Below are positions 41,486-52,559 of a DNA stretch of 64,000 bases, in pieces. This stretch comes from Sipunculus nudus (Eukaryota > Annelida > Sipuncula > Golfingiida > Sipunculidae). Both the position numbers and the translations under genes were made by a program. The notes under the pieces are model-generated. The model worked only from the letters and a program-made list of their open reading frames with translations. It had not been told where the DNA came from and did no database searches. Position 1 is the first letter of the stretch; each line of letters opens with the position of its first letter. Location: positions 69,389,556-69,453,555 of the forward strand of contig CM049310.1 in the NCBI GenBank assembly GCA_026874595.1, read 5' to 3'.

Positions 41486-44400
41486 ATACAACAGTAATAA
41501 TAATAATGACCGAGGAGGAACGTTCGATTATAGTTTTACTTTTATTCTGTTTTATTTTGTATCAGGACTGCACTGCTGAATGCCATGGCCTCCGGGTAAA
41601 TGTTTATCGTTGAATGCTTTGGTGATAATCTTTCTTTCTTTATTTTGATTTGTGTACTAGGACCATGCTGCTGATTATAATATTCTCCCAGTACATGTCA
41701 AACATCAACATTCCATGCTGCAATTTTGAGAAAGGCCGGGGATGTTTCCGCGTACCATACCCTTTGTTTAAACTTTTTCCGGTGAGCAAAGTTTTTTTTA
41801 CCATCCTTCATGCTTTTAAAAGCTCTAGAAACCTGTCTATTCCTTCCTGCATTTTTTAATCTTAGCACTTATTAAATTTGGATTATATCTTCCTTTTTTT
41901 GCAAACCGTTTAAAAATCTATACATTTACTTGTGTTCTCTCTGTCTTCTTCTACTCAAACATACTATCAAGTAAAACTTAGTATCAACCAACAATATGGA
42001 CCATAAGCGATGGTCTGCTGCTACAAACATCACGCACCCTTTGCAAACATTCTTTCAAACAAACACAAGCAAGTTCATATGGCAATATTAACATTAAATT
42101 TTAAAGCTCATAGTATGGTTTGTTTTCAGGTTGTGATTAATTGCTGATCGATATAAAAGAGTTAATTGTAGATATTAATATAATCCTCCTAGAATGTGTC
42201 ATAAAATTATTCATCATTGTATGTATAAAAAAAAGGGGGGGGGGGCAGGGGTTCTCCTGATTGTTTGATAAGGTCAAGATGTATAGCAGCTATTTCAAAG
42301 AGCCCTATTTTATATAGTTTTCAAGGGTTTCGATACTCCCTGGTCTGTCGATAACAAATGTCCAATTCATTAGTTTCTCTACTTACGGTAAAATTATAGT
42401 TTTTTTGGTGGAGCTTACTGCCTCGATTTATTTATTGGTGACTTATCTAATTTTTAACCTTAGTATGTACATCCGCAGCGTTTCCATTTCGGAAAAACCT
42501 CACCGCCTCGGCTGAGATTCGAACCCATGATCTCCCAGCTTTGAGTCCTGCGCTCTACCCCTGAGCCACAGAATATAGTTTGGGTACCTGAAGGTAGATG
42601 GCGCTGACTCACATTGTGGTTTTATTCTTTCAGGTGATTTTAGGGATAGCAATAGCCTGGCTCATCTGTTTCATCCTGACGGTGACAAACGTCCTACCTA
42701 ACGATCCACAATCCTGGGGTTACGGCGCTCGTACGGACACTAGATCAGTGGTTCTGGAACGGGCAGCGTGGTTCCGTTTTCCATATCCAGGTAAAATGCT
42801 GTGAAATCAGAAGGCTTAAAATATACTTCTGCTGGAGGTCGTTCTACTAAAAAAGAACCTCTTCGAAATAGGAATTGTAAGACGGCCGGGGCAACTTTAT
42901 CCACAATAAAAAAAAAAAAAAAAAAAAAACAGAGACGTACTGTTCAGAGTGCGACTATGTGGTATGTTAAACTTAAACACTAATGAAATATGCCGGGAAC
43001 AAATTATCCTGTTTTTGGTCCGTTTTCCACATTTTTACATCTCACATTATGTAATGTCTTACACTATGTAAAACATAAAAATCACTGGTCTCTTTTTTAC
43101 ATAAATGCATGGTTCATGTCCGAGACATGTATCTTGGTTCAATTAACACAACCATAAATATGAATTTTTTAGCTCAGCTTACTGAAAGTCATCTGAGCTA
43201 TTGCCATCACTCTTTTTCCGCTGTCCGCCTGTCCGTCCGACCGTCCGTTTAACAGGGCACGAATCGTAACCGCTGGACCGAAAAACTTAAAACTGTACAC
43301 TCATGGAGGTTTATTAAAAGTCTCATTGAAAACTTGAAATTAGGACAGTGTGATCTATATCCTCTAAGCTATGGGGCTCGAAATTACCCCCCCCCCAAGA
43401 AAAATTTAAAAAAAATTGAAACAAATACTCCAGGGTCTGAATATTTAGTGCATTGATTGCTATGTTTCTTTCCATACAAATTAATCGTGGAGTGTTTCAT
43501 CAGTTCCTGAAGACTTGTGGCGCAACCTGTATTTATTCTTATTTTAACGCATGTTCTCTATTTATCTTGAGACCTTCAAATAAAGCAGGTTGGCCGTTAA
43601 CAGGGCAAAACTTTTCACTGTTCATCCAGGGAGGTCCTATAGGCAAATCTCTTTGGAAAACTGAAATCAGTTCATGGTGACCTATATTTTGCGAACTACG
43701 GGTGAAAAAGATTATTTTGAGCAATACAGACGAGGCACAATTCGTAACCTCTGGACCTAGAAACTTCTGATTGAACACCATGGCTGTTCATAAAAAAACC
43801 TCCCTGGAAACCTGAAATATGGTCCCTGCGCCCTATATCCTCCAAGCTATGGGGCTCGTAAGTACCCCCTGAATAATTACATAATTGATACAAAAGCTCC
43901 AGTATCTGAATAACATATGCATTGATAGCCATGATTCTTCCCATAAATATTGATCATGAAGTGTTCCATCAGCGCATGAAGACTGGTGGTGCCACCTGTA
44001 TTTTTTTCTAATTTTAACGCATTTTTTCTCTATTTTGAGACCTTCAAATGAAGGAGTTCGGCCGTTAATAGAACACAAACAGTAACCGTTAGAACTAGAA
44101 ACTTCTAACTGTACATCCAGGGAGATTCTAGGTAAATCTCCTTGGAAAGTTGAAATTAAGTTATAGTGACCTATATTTTGTAAACTAAGGGCCGAAAACT
44201 TAATTTGGAGTACTCAGATGAGCCACAAATTGTATGTGATAGAATCTTATAATGCAATATGCAGGGAAATCTTGGGCAAGTCTCCGTTGATTCCTGTAAT
44301 TAGGTCAATGTGACCTATATATTTTGGGAGCTACGAGCAGAAAACCTAATTTTGAGCACAAAAAAGTCACACAGGGTTCAAATCTTAACAGTTGTATCTA

Positions 44401-44989
44401 GAAATGTGTTTCTTTATGTAAACTGAGGTCACTGTAATGTCTCCTTGGACAAACAAATTAAGGTTACTGTGACCTATATTCTGTGAGCTATGTGAAAGAC
44501 CAAGATTTGAGTACCCTATAAGTCATATGGACACAAGTCGTAGCAGATTCACGTGGAAACTTCTGGCTTAACAACTTGGGATTTCCTAGTAAAATCTTCT
44601 TGGAAACCTTAAATAAGGTGACAGCTCATTGTTACCTATTTTCTAAGGACTTGGGCCTAAGTATGGGCAAAAAAACCATGATTTGAGGAAGTCATTCTAC
44701 CCATTGTTCCAGGTTCCTTAATTTTTTTTCACCAGATCATAACATCAATACATGCATAACCTGTATTTCATATTCAGCTGAGCGTCATGGCCCATGGGCA
44801 ACTAGTCAAAGTTATAGTAATAATTTTACGATATATGATATTATAGTATATGTTTATTTTTTTATGTCTGTGCAGTGTGCACAACCATTGCGTGTCTAAT
44901 GTATTTTTATTCATGTTTGCAGATTTTGTCAGGCGCTATTGGCATAATATTCAAATTTTTGATACATGGGCATTATAAGATTAACATAC

Positions 44990-45037
<48 letters not shown>

Positions 45038-48000
45038 TTTTATTTTTATTATTATTATTTAAACCAACAATGCTTGCTCGTGGACCCGAACACAGCACGC
45101 CAGTACGTATGCTCATACAAAAGGCCCCTGTGGTTTGGTCAAGTTTTTGCTACGATTACTCTGACTTACTAATTTTTTCATATTGTTAAAATTTGATGGA
45201 TATGTCAGTGACGTGTCATTACTGATACCAGGTCAGTGGGGACGGCCGACAGTCAGCTTATCGGCGGTGGTTGGTATCCTGGCAGGTATCCTAGCAACCA
45301 CGGTCGAGTCGGTGGGTGATTATCACGCATGCGCAAGATTAGGCGGTGCTCCACCACCTCCAAAACCCGCCATCAACAGAGGTAGGCATCTGGAAATCTA
45401 GCTGAAGCTGAAGTTCCATGAAAATTCTTGTATTGGAAATGAATATAAAATAAGAATATGAATTGACTCTAGGGCTGTCTATAAAATTCACGATAAACAA
45501 CAATCGAGGCAGCGAATTATAAAAAAAAAAACATGTTCATAATCAGCTGTTATAGAGAGGAATTACTATGAGCAACCTTCACTCCTGTTACGACTGTTAA
45601 TTAATAGGGTGAACTATGATTTCAGCCATGGCCGGCTTAGAGATGTAACCGTTAATTATGTGATAAACTCATATCACTCACGGGCCATAGACTTAATAAC
45701 CGTTTAGCGAATTTCTGGTAAATAAAATTGCAAAAGCAGGGCAATCTAGCTAGAATCAATTTCAGTAGATGGCCTTCTTTTAATTTAAGATTGATAGATA
45801 GGTCCAACTATCTGAAAAGCAGACCAGATGTTCTAACAATGACCTCATTATAGGCCACAACTTTAACCCCCCCCCCCCCCACACACACATACAAGTTTCA
45901 AGTTGTAAAAAACACCCAAAATGCATCTAAAATTTCAATAATGTAGGAGCCATACACAAAATTTGGTTTGCGACACACTTGGTCCAACATTAACGTGTAA
46001 TTTTGCGGTAACCCATCTAGCATTTGCTGGAAAATCCAACGGACAGACGGTATGACATCGTTATGTTTGCACGTTATATCTGAATGACCATTTCACTGTA
46101 TATCTATTAGTGAGTGGGTGAAACCTGTCTTTACCAGTCACTATGAAATTTGATTTTCAATTGCTTAATACTCCCCAGAAAATAAAAATGATGTAATTTA
46201 ATGCAATGCAGGGACATTGCAAGGATATTCATGGAAGCATATGTGTGTGCCCCTGCACATCCACCCCCCCCCCCCCGCCCACCCTCCAAGGTAGACCTGT
46301 AACAACTCTTATGTTTTCTCTTTCTTTTCCAATATATTCGTGATTAATTTTCATATTTCTTTTAAATTCATTAGCAATTAGATTATTAAGCTCTCCACAG
46401 CTGATTACTTTCTTATTCATAAGATGAGGATATTAATGAACAGCTGTGTGATTTACTCCGTTAAGACGTCATCCAAATATTTCTATAAAGAGAGAGGGAG
46501 TATTTCGTTTATGAACTCTACTGGCCCATAAAACTGAGGAAACCCCTAAAGCTAGCATTCCATATATGCGTATGCGGTATGTATATATGCAGCAAAATGG
46601 GACCTGTTGCGTAAAACTGCTCGAATAGAAAATTTAAGAAATAATACATATGTATATAAGCTGCTTGTCTAGTTATCTAGATCTGTCTTCTTACTAAGTC
46701 AATCGTATTATATATCATGTATAGATGTCGTTAACGGTTTTACAGGCATCATGGTGGAGGGTCTGGGCACTTTCTTCTGTGGTGCGCTTGGTACAGGAAA
46801 TGGTACAACCTCGACCAGCATTAATGTGGGCGTGGTCGGTATTACCAAGGTGAGGGCTCGCGCAGCGTTGCTAAGCTACGCTCATCCTTTTCTGATTAAA
46901 TGCGCTTACTTCACCTAGTTTGTCTAGAAACGGGCTCGAGTACTATTTCAGAGGTAGAATATATAATTGTCTATGTTTGCCTAAGGGCGTGAGCTTAGTA
47001 AACACGTCATTTTCTCATCACATTTCCCTCCTATCGATTTTCATCCGTTGTTAGTATTTAGCGTGAAAGGATTCGGTTTAAAATCATATTCGATGATTGA
47101 AAGTAGTAAAACGACCGATGATCGATTATTAATCGATTATTTTATGTACCGTATATTTTACCTTGAAATCTGCTGATGAATAAAACCCAAAAATATTGGC
47201 CGAGTATGATTATTCATTCGTACACATCACGCTGAAAGGTCAAGGTCACGGGCATGTTGTTGAAACTTGTTCGCTGCACAGGAAAGATGTTCCCCACGTT
47301 GTGTCCAATACGTGTCAAGAAGCGGGGGGGGGGGGGGGGGGGGGTCCGGAGTCCCCCTTTTTTTATCCGAAGCAATCTATTTTTAAAAGGTTCAGATAAA
47401 ACTTTGCTGCATGCCCCCTTTTGTCTTTAGATGTATCATTAGTCCCCCTGTATTAGACCCCCCCCTTTTTCCTTAATCCTGGACCCGCCCTTGGTGTCAT
47501 ATGTCTCACTGGGTTATATTTTTTCTGAATTAATATGCTTTTTTATGTCCATTAATAATCGTTTGTGATCGATTATGCAAAGATGCAACCAATTTAATCT
47601 ATTATAAAAGAAAACCACCAATCATCGGTGTAATTCGAAAATTATAACACCACCAGTGATTATTATAAAAAAAGTTCATATTTTGTATTAGTTACAAGAA
47701 GGTAAAAACACCCCGGTGGTGAAAAATGTAAGGTTTGATACAAACCTAACAAAGTGACTTAAAATTCAATCAATTTATTTGAAAGAATTTAATGAATTGA
47801 TATGTTGTTTCATGTTTCTTTTTTTATTTACTATTTTGAAAAAAAAAGACATTTTTACTCGATAAAATGGTGTAAATTTTATACGTTTTTTTATCTGTGT
47901 AAAGCAATTAATGTATCAAATATACAAATACCCACAGGTTCCCCTAAACCAAACTTTCATTTTTTTTACTACATTTTTACTCTTCAGTAACATGGTTTCA

Positions 48001-51000
48001 TTTGGTTATAGTTGCATGTACAGTATATATATTATGATAATGTCCTATGTGCACATATGTTACCATCTGCACTTTCATAATTTCTTGAAAAGGCGCACAC
48101 AGGTCTGACAAAAGCAACTGCTCTTTTCCCCGCTTTTCTCCCCCCCCCCCCCTCGCTCTCTGAGTTTTATATATTTATTAATTTTGTTGTAAATCCAAGG
48201 TGGGCAGCACGGCGGTGGTACAGGTGGCTGCTGTATTCATGATAGTACTGGGGGTCTTTAACAAGTTCGGGGCGCTGTTTGTGACCGTTCCTGATCCCGT
48301 CATCGGAGCATCCTTCTTTATTCTCTTTGGTATGTACATTTCACTCAGCATCCCGATATCTACAGCAGCAGTAGTTTGTCTCAGTCATTACATGCCAACC
48401 TGCGTATTAAACAGATCATGTTAAATTGTTTGCTTGCTATATACGTTTATTCATCATCCGACTCAAATTCGCTGACGCAAGCGTGTAGGCAAGGTTTAAC
48501 ATCTGACGTGAAGAGAACATTTGAATCTTCAACTTTCTCGAATTATAGTCTATTTATGGATTATACCATATCAGAAAACAAGTATAAGTGATGGTTAAAA
48601 AATGTTAGGCTCTGTGCATTAATGATTAATCATTGCATAAACGTTAATCAAACGAAATGGTGTCGGTGCTGGCCACGGTCCATTATTATAACCAACGTAT
48701 GGGTACTTATTAAACTATATATAAGATTTTATCTATCTGTCCTTTTTATATTTCTAGGCATGATCGTGGCAGTAGGAATCTCTAACTTGCAGTACGTGGA
48801 CCTAAATTCATCCAGAAATTTGTTTGTTTTTGGGTTCGCGTTCTTCTTTGGTCTGACTGTACCCCAGTGGTTGATTGCTAACAACACTGCGATAAATACA
48901 GGTAATTAAAGACCCTCACCAACACCCTGTTAACCCGACATATTGTCTCACAAGTATTCCTATGCTCATACCCTACACACAAGACTTAACCCAGGTCCGC
49001 CGCTCGTAGCTCCTCTTGTACTAAGAGTCCGTTAATCTGTTATAAAATATCACAAGTAAATTAAGTGTTCTTTCTGATTGTGAAATTTCTTTCATTTTCA
49101 TATATAATTTATTATAAGTTTTATACCTTAAATGTGCTTTGTTGTAAGAACCTGTTGCCTTTTCAATGGACTTGTTCTAAACTTCATGTCAATATTTCAA
49201 AATCTATATCTTAATTTTTTTTATAATATTGCTTTTTTTACGAATGAAGGTTTACACTAAATGTATTTATCGACAAAAATATAAAGTTTAAAGTCTGAGG
49301 TAGCTTTAGAAAGAAATGTAATATACATAACTTAAGTTATGACAATATTTCAAAAACCTTTTTTTTTCATTTTTCCTTAATCATCTTTCTATCTGATCTA
49401 AAACTGAAATTTTCAATTTTGATTCAATAAAATTTAAAAAAAAAAAAAAGAAAGACACACAGTAAAAGAAAAGCAAACACACCATCTTGAGCTATTGTCA
49501 TGTAGTTTCATATAAGTCCCATAAAAAAGTGGCTTAAAATAGCGCACCTTTTTAAAAAATATGTAAATCTTAAATGTTACATAATCATGTGACTATGAAG
49601 AAAGTTCACTGTACCAGGTTTTGAATAATGTATACTGGATAGGGTCAAATATGAATTTAAAACAACTTAATTATAGATTGATTATTGATATAGGGGTTAT
49701 TTTTACAATAATGATACCTTTATTATATTATTTCGTGATAATTATGTTTTTGTTCCAGGTAACCCGACTGTTGACAGCATTTTCTATGTCCTCCTCAGTA
49801 CCAGCATGTTCGTCGGAGGGGTCATCGGGTTTATCCTAGATAACACTATTCCAGGTAATCAATAAGATAAGATGAGGTAGCTTTATTAACACTGGACAAT
49901 ATTTGCAAGAAATTGCGGATTGGTAGTGTTATCAGTAGGAATGCATGTATTTGTATGAATACTGTTATTGGTATGTGCTAAATTTGTCAGAAGCATCCAA
50001 ATTATTATGAGTCATGATAATCAAGTGCAAGTAATACAAAAATGCAGAGCGTCGGCAGTGTTAATATATGATTTAATTACTGAAAGTGTATTTAACTAGG
50101 ATTGGTACACTTCCATCTTAAAGCATAAAAATATGACTGGAGAAGATGAGTAAAAGAACGTATGTAAGTTCCTCCAATCTAACAGACTACAGAACGCTGC
50201 CATCAGTGTCATAAACAGTGCCGCGAATAAGTTTCCATAATTATTTGTACAATCCATGAATAAAGTGTACATTAGCAGTGTATGTTCAAATTAACATATG
50301 CTTGGTTGACAAACGAATTGAAATCAGTTTTAACTTTGGGTATTTTCTTACTCATACAATTTAGATACATTGCCATACTTTTTCAATTTTGAATGTGTCT
50401 ATACTATTGTACCTGGTTCCTGATTTCTTTGAAACAAATGGACCAATTCAGCTCTTTCTCTGTCAAGGGTACTTGCTGTTTTCTTATAGATAACTGGGTC
50501 AAAAGCTCCCCATCTTCAAATTTGAAGAATCAGTTAGTAACTGAATATTTTTTTGTGTAAATAAACGCACCTAGGCGTACACATCTTCATTGATCATAAG
50601 CTTTTTCATTAATCTGGAGATTAATTTGGGTTAATATAGAAAGATTACCAGCCATAAAGAGGATCAAGTTATGAAGAGAAGCTAAAGAACACCTCTCTGC
50701 CATCAGCGGACCTTGTTTCCTTTGATCTGAAAAATTGGTTATTTTTTAGATATTTTACCCCCCCCCCCCCCCCATCCCCCCCCCCAAAAAAAAAACAAAA
50801 AAAAAAACAGACAAAAGTAAATTCTGTGTCTGCATCTGAATCCAGACCACGCCCTGAACGAATTTGGAGTTTACCTCTCCAAACATTATCTGGAATTCTG
50901 TCCATAACGTTTTGCAATGACGCAGACACACAGAACCTAGACAAACAGACAAGCTAAAATTACATATATACACGAAAGTCCATCATCAAAAGGTAACTAT

Positions 51001-51702
51001 AAAAAAAATATTATTTAAAATACAACGATTAAGAAAAATGATTTAAAATATTGAATGATTTAATATAAAATCATTGAACTTTGAGGCCACTGAAAAAAGG
51101 TAGCTCCTTGTTTTGTCGGTCCAAATCCATATTTAAAAAGATCATGGTTTTCTAGAATCAGAAACAGGCTGAAATGATACCTTATACATAAAATCATTAC
51201 AATTGTCATCTACCATTAATAGCTTGCTTTACGTTTGGTTTTCAAGCATATATCAGTATCGGTTGCTCCATTAATAATTATCCAGTGATGCAGATATCCA
51301 TTATTGATAAATGTTGATTAAGAGAACAAAATATTTAGCCAGCACGTAATTTATCATTGGCCACTTCCCATCACTTTCAGATTTTTCTATCTCTTATCAT
51401 GAAGTATCACCAAAATCATCTCTGACTGTCTTTAAGGTACAAAGAAGGAGCGAGGTCTCGCAGAGGCTCATGGGAAATTTGACAGTTTTGATGCCGCCAC
51501 TCGTCAGTTAGTGGAGAAACGAACACGGATCATCTACGACTTTCCGCTTTTCAAGAAAGCAATGGAGAGGATCCGATGTTTCCGATATGTGCCAATTTGT
51601 CACACCTTCATGAAGAAAGAAAAGGCTGATGATGACCAATTCAATGGGCCAAGCTTAAATGCCACCTATGTTGAGAGTCATTCTGACGTCACGAAATTTT
51701 AA
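34534..51702 (+). CDS. SLC23A1-like: SLC23 (NAT/SVCT) transporter gene B, spliced, complete CDS
   Basis: Thirteen coding exons join in frame to 616 residues: 34534-34686, 36993-37150, 37880-37980, 39063-39151, 40818-40999, 41661-41781, 42634-42790, 45232-45381, 46746-46849, 48200-48329, 48758-48901, 49759-49854 and 51437-51702. The product is a membrane permease of the SLC23 family, expected to have the 14-segment UraA/NAT fold. The N-terminal cytoplasmic segment (residues 1-50) is acidic. QHYVSMF follows at 51, DYHACARL and GAPPPP lie in exon 8, the NAT-signature equivalent at 396-405 ([10 protein letters not shown]), and the tail ends VTKF. The start ATG sits in GCCATGG, a good Kozak context. 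Splice phases are identical to gene A. Substrate (ascorbate, nucleobase or other) cannot be decided. Confidence 0.96.
35026..35107. repeat. Short tandem repeat, about 24-26 bp x3 (gene B intron 1)
   Basis: Three units of 'attgtcagcatcttccgtcagcac' with few differences. Confidence 0.85.
35340..36760. repeat. gcgccacc dispersed repeats in gene B intron 1
   Basis: Modules with 'gcaggtggcg..acct' near 35344, 35660, 36000 and 36592, plus 'gtccgtccatctgtcc' near 35560. Diverged members of the family seen at 14480-15072. Approximate limits. Confidence 0.6.
36993..37150 (+). CDS. SLC23A1-like: Gene B exon 2
   Basis: The acceptor is ttcgtcctcag and the donor ATCAG|gtagtt. The 158 nt encode [20 protein letters not shown] then [20 protein letters not shown]. 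Same length and phase as gene A exon 2. Confidence 0.96.
37880..37980 (+). CDS. SLC23A1-like: Gene B exon 3
   Basis: The acceptor is tgtgtattag and the donor CGGAAG|gtgaga. The 101 nt encode [20 protein letters not shown] then [15 protein letters not shown]. Confidence 0.96.
38710..38985. repeat. Degenerate AT-rich tandem repeat (gene B intron 3)
   Basis: Repeated 'cgtaatataatacactatac' and 'aatgcaatacaa' motifs about 25-35 bp apart, with a short (TA)n at about 38857-38876. Poorly conserved. Confidence 0.6.
39063..39151 (+). CDS. SLC23A1-like: Gene B exon 4
   Basis: The acceptor is tttgaccag and the donor CGAGAA|gtatgt. The 89 nt encode [20 protein letters not shown] then [10 protein letters not shown]. 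This is the short form of the loop, with two sequons (NFT, NRS); 57 nt shorter than in gene A. Confidence 0.94.
39537..39609. repeat. (CA)n(TA)n microsatellite (gene B intron 4)
   Basis: CA units run to about 39565, then TA units with one interruption. Confidence 0.95.
39852..39894. repeat. Poly(C)/poly(G) inverted repeat
   Basis: A run of 10 C, then TTGCC, AAAAA, GGC, and a run of 10 G followed by AGGTGGGGGTGG. The C run and G run form a perfect hairpin stem. The G side alone could also form a quadruplex. Confidence 0.85.
40580..40617. repeat. (TA)n microsatellite (gene B intron 4)
   Basis: About 19 TA units, 200 bp upstream of exon 5. Confidence 0.95.
40818..40999 (+). CDS. SLC23A1-like: Gene B exon 5
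   Basis: The acceptor is tttttaacag and the donor GTGAT|gtaaga. The 182 nt encode [20 protein letters not shown] then [20 protein letters not shown] and end VQWWIAVM with the Met codon split. Confidence 0.96.
41160..41505. repeat. AT-rich 30-bp repeat and (TAC)n (gene B intron 5)
   Basis: 'tctatgatattgatataaat' recurs at 41171, 41227, 41257 and 41287 (period about 30). A (CTA/TAC)n tract follows at about 41445-41484. These lie upstream of exon 6, the same intron that holds the junction array in gene A, but are unrelated in sequence to the exon. Confidence 0.8.
41661..41781 (+). CDS. SLC23A1-like: Gene B exon 6
   Basis: The acceptor is ttgtgtactag and the donor TTTCCG|gtgagc. The 121 nt encode [20 protein letters not shown] and end YPLFKLFP. 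A single junction, with no tandem copies, unlike gene A. Confidence 0.96.
42403..42573 (-). mobile_element. tRNA-derived SINE
   Basis: On the minus strand there is an A box TGGCTCAGGGGT (42557-42568) and a B box GGTTCGAATC (42516-42525) at tRNA-like spacing, then a tRNA-unrelated region and a short A run at the 3' end. TATAGTTT flanks both sides (42395-42402 and 42574-42581). The acceptor and anticodon stems do not pair well, so it is not a working tRNA gene. It inserted about 60 bp upstream of gene B exon 7. Confidence 0.8.
42634..42790 (+). CDS. SLC23A1-like: Gene B exon 7
   Basis: The acceptor is tattctttcag and the donor TATCCAG|gtaaaa. The 157 nt encode [20 protein letters not shown] and [10 protein letters not shown], ending FPYPG. 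Confidence 0.96.
43168..44815. repeat. Long modular dispersed repeat (gene B intron 7)
   Basis: Opens 'ttttttagctcagcttactgaaagtcatctgagctatt', then 'gtccgtccgaccgtcc'. It continues with six or seven diverged modules carrying 'gtaacckctggacctagaaacttct', 'tggaaacctgaaatwaggt' and 'gtgacctatattttgtgagcta'. It closes 'attcagctgagcgtcatggcccatgggcaactagt'. It looks like a near-complete member of the family whose fragments occur at 15074, 20760 and 24851. No protein-coding content. Confidence 0.75.
44988..45060. repeat. (TTA)n microsatellite (gene B intron 7)
   Basis: About 20 TTA/ATT units with a few interruptions. Confidence 0.95.
45232..45381 (+). CDS. SLC23A1-like: Gene B exon 8 (DYHACARL / GAPPPP)
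   Basis: The acceptor is ctgataccag and the donor AACAGAG|gtaggc. The 150 nt encode [40 protein letters not shown] and AINRG. Confidence 0.96.
46746..46849 (+). CDS. SLC23A1-like: Gene B exon 9 (NAT signature)
   Basis: The acceptor is cggttttacag and the donor ACCAAG|gtgagg. The 104 nt encode [20 protein letters not shown] then [14 protein letters not shown]. The signature lies at 46820-46849 (residues 396-405). Its first residue is Ile instead of Gln, Glu or Pro. Confidence 0.96.
47324..47500. repeat. Poly(G)-headed degenerate MITE-like segment (gene B intron 9)
   Basis: Starts with a run of about 21 G and ends 'aatcctggacccgcccttgg'. The reverse complement of that end, 'AGGGCGGGTCCAGGATT', resembles the end of the element at 3498-3669. 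The left end is not recognisable. Confidence 0.4.
48200..48329 (+). CDS. SLC23A1-like: Gene B exon 10
   Basis: The acceptor is gtaaatccaag and the donor CTCTTTG|gtatgt. The 130 nt encode [20 protein letters not shown] then [20 protein letters not shown]. Confidence 0.96.
48758..48901 (+). CDS. SLC23A1-like: Gene B exon 11
   Basis: The acceptor is tatatttctag and the donor AATACAG|gtaatt. The 144 nt encode [20 protein letters not shown] then [20 protein letters not shown]. It is two codons shorter than gene A in the following loop. Confidence 0.96.
49759..49854 (+). CDS. SLC23A1-like: Gene B exon 12
   Basis: The acceptor is ttttgttccag and the donor TTCCAG|gtaatc. The 96 nt encode [20 protein letters not shown] then [12 protein letters not shown]. 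Confidence 0.96.
50758..50808. repeat. C-rich then A-rich tract (gene B intron 12)
   Basis: About 28 C with one AT interruption, followed by about 22 A with one C. Gly/Phe-rich frames across it are artefacts. Confidence 0.9.
51437..51702 (+). CDS. SLC23A1-like: Gene B terminal exon 13
   Basis: The acceptor is ctgtctttaag. The exon encodes [18 protein letters not shown] at the start of the cytoplasmic tail, then YDFPLF and RYVPICHTF, and ends DVTKF then TAA. Confidence 0.95.
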
Positions 51703-51941
51703 CCTACGAGTACACATAACTTCCGATTTATCTGTGATTAATGGATAATATATACCTCTACAGTTTCACAGGGAAGCAGATACTTTGTCTACCTCGTAAG
51801 TTAAATGTACAGCATCATGTAGCCTTACGAACTCAGTTTTTTTTTCAAGATGTCCCGGACAAAAGTCTCATGTGTTGTGAGCTTGATTTAAAGCAGATTT
51901 CAGTATCTTCACCATAACATGCTATATCGCTATATTCATAG

Positions 51942-51947
51942 AATAAA
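51942..51947 (+). terminator. Candidate polyadenylation signal, gene B
   Basis: AATAAA 240 bp after the stop codon; the first good match downstream. Confidence 0.5.
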
Positions 51948-52241
51948 TATCTATATTTTGTAGGAAAATATAAAAATACAAACGCGCTAGTAGAATAATT
52001 TATTATTAACAATTGATCTCGCGCAAACGACTAAACATGTGTATAATCAAATACATAAAGATACATAAACATTTAATCTAAAATATCTAAGCAAAGCTCT
52101 TCAAGTTCGTTCTTTAACTTTTAATTGTTTAAACTGTGTCAAAGATGTTAAAAAATATGTGAGACCTCTTTTATTTTTATTTTCCCTACCATCAATATGC
52201 CATATCCGTATAAATTTAGGTGTTCATGCTCGGCCATGAAG

Positions 52242-52243
<2 letters not shown>

Positions 52244-52305
<62 letters not shown>
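52244..52305. repeat. (TA)n microsatellite
   Basis: About 31 TA units directly abutting the fold-back element that follows. Confidence 0.95.
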
Positions 52306-52309
<4 letters not shown>

Positions 52310-52554
52310 ATAGAAAGAACTAAACTAGGTTTTCTGCAGGCATTTCATGACAAATTAGTTTCGTACCACACGCTCAGAGCGTGTGCCACCCTTTTCATGT
52401 TGTAGCCTAATGGTGAATGGTGCTGTGAATATCAAATGCGAGGGTCTATTGTAATAAGTCTAGTTTTATACTAATAATAAAGAGTGCCACACGCACTGAG
52501 CCTAATTAGTCATGAAATGCCTGAGGAAAACTTAGTTTAGTTCTTACTATACAA
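52306..52554. mobile_element. Fold-back MITE with about 60-bp terminal inverted repeats
   Basis: The left arm starts TTGTATAGAAAGAACTAAAC and contains CAGGCATTTCATGAC. The right arm, read inversely, starts TTGTATAGTAAGAACTAAAC and contains the same CAGGCATTTCATGAC. The two arms pair over roughly 60 bp with few mismatches. A second small palindrome, CACACGCT-CAG-AGCGTGTG, lies in the left arm. No coding content. The superfamily is not clear. Confidence 0.8.
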
Positions 52555-52559
52555 CATAG

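Noticed and set aside
42500-42575. Functional tRNA gene on the minus strand
   Set aside because: A and B boxes are present, but the acceptor and anticodon stems do not pair. Flanking direct repeats and an A-rich tail fit a SINE.
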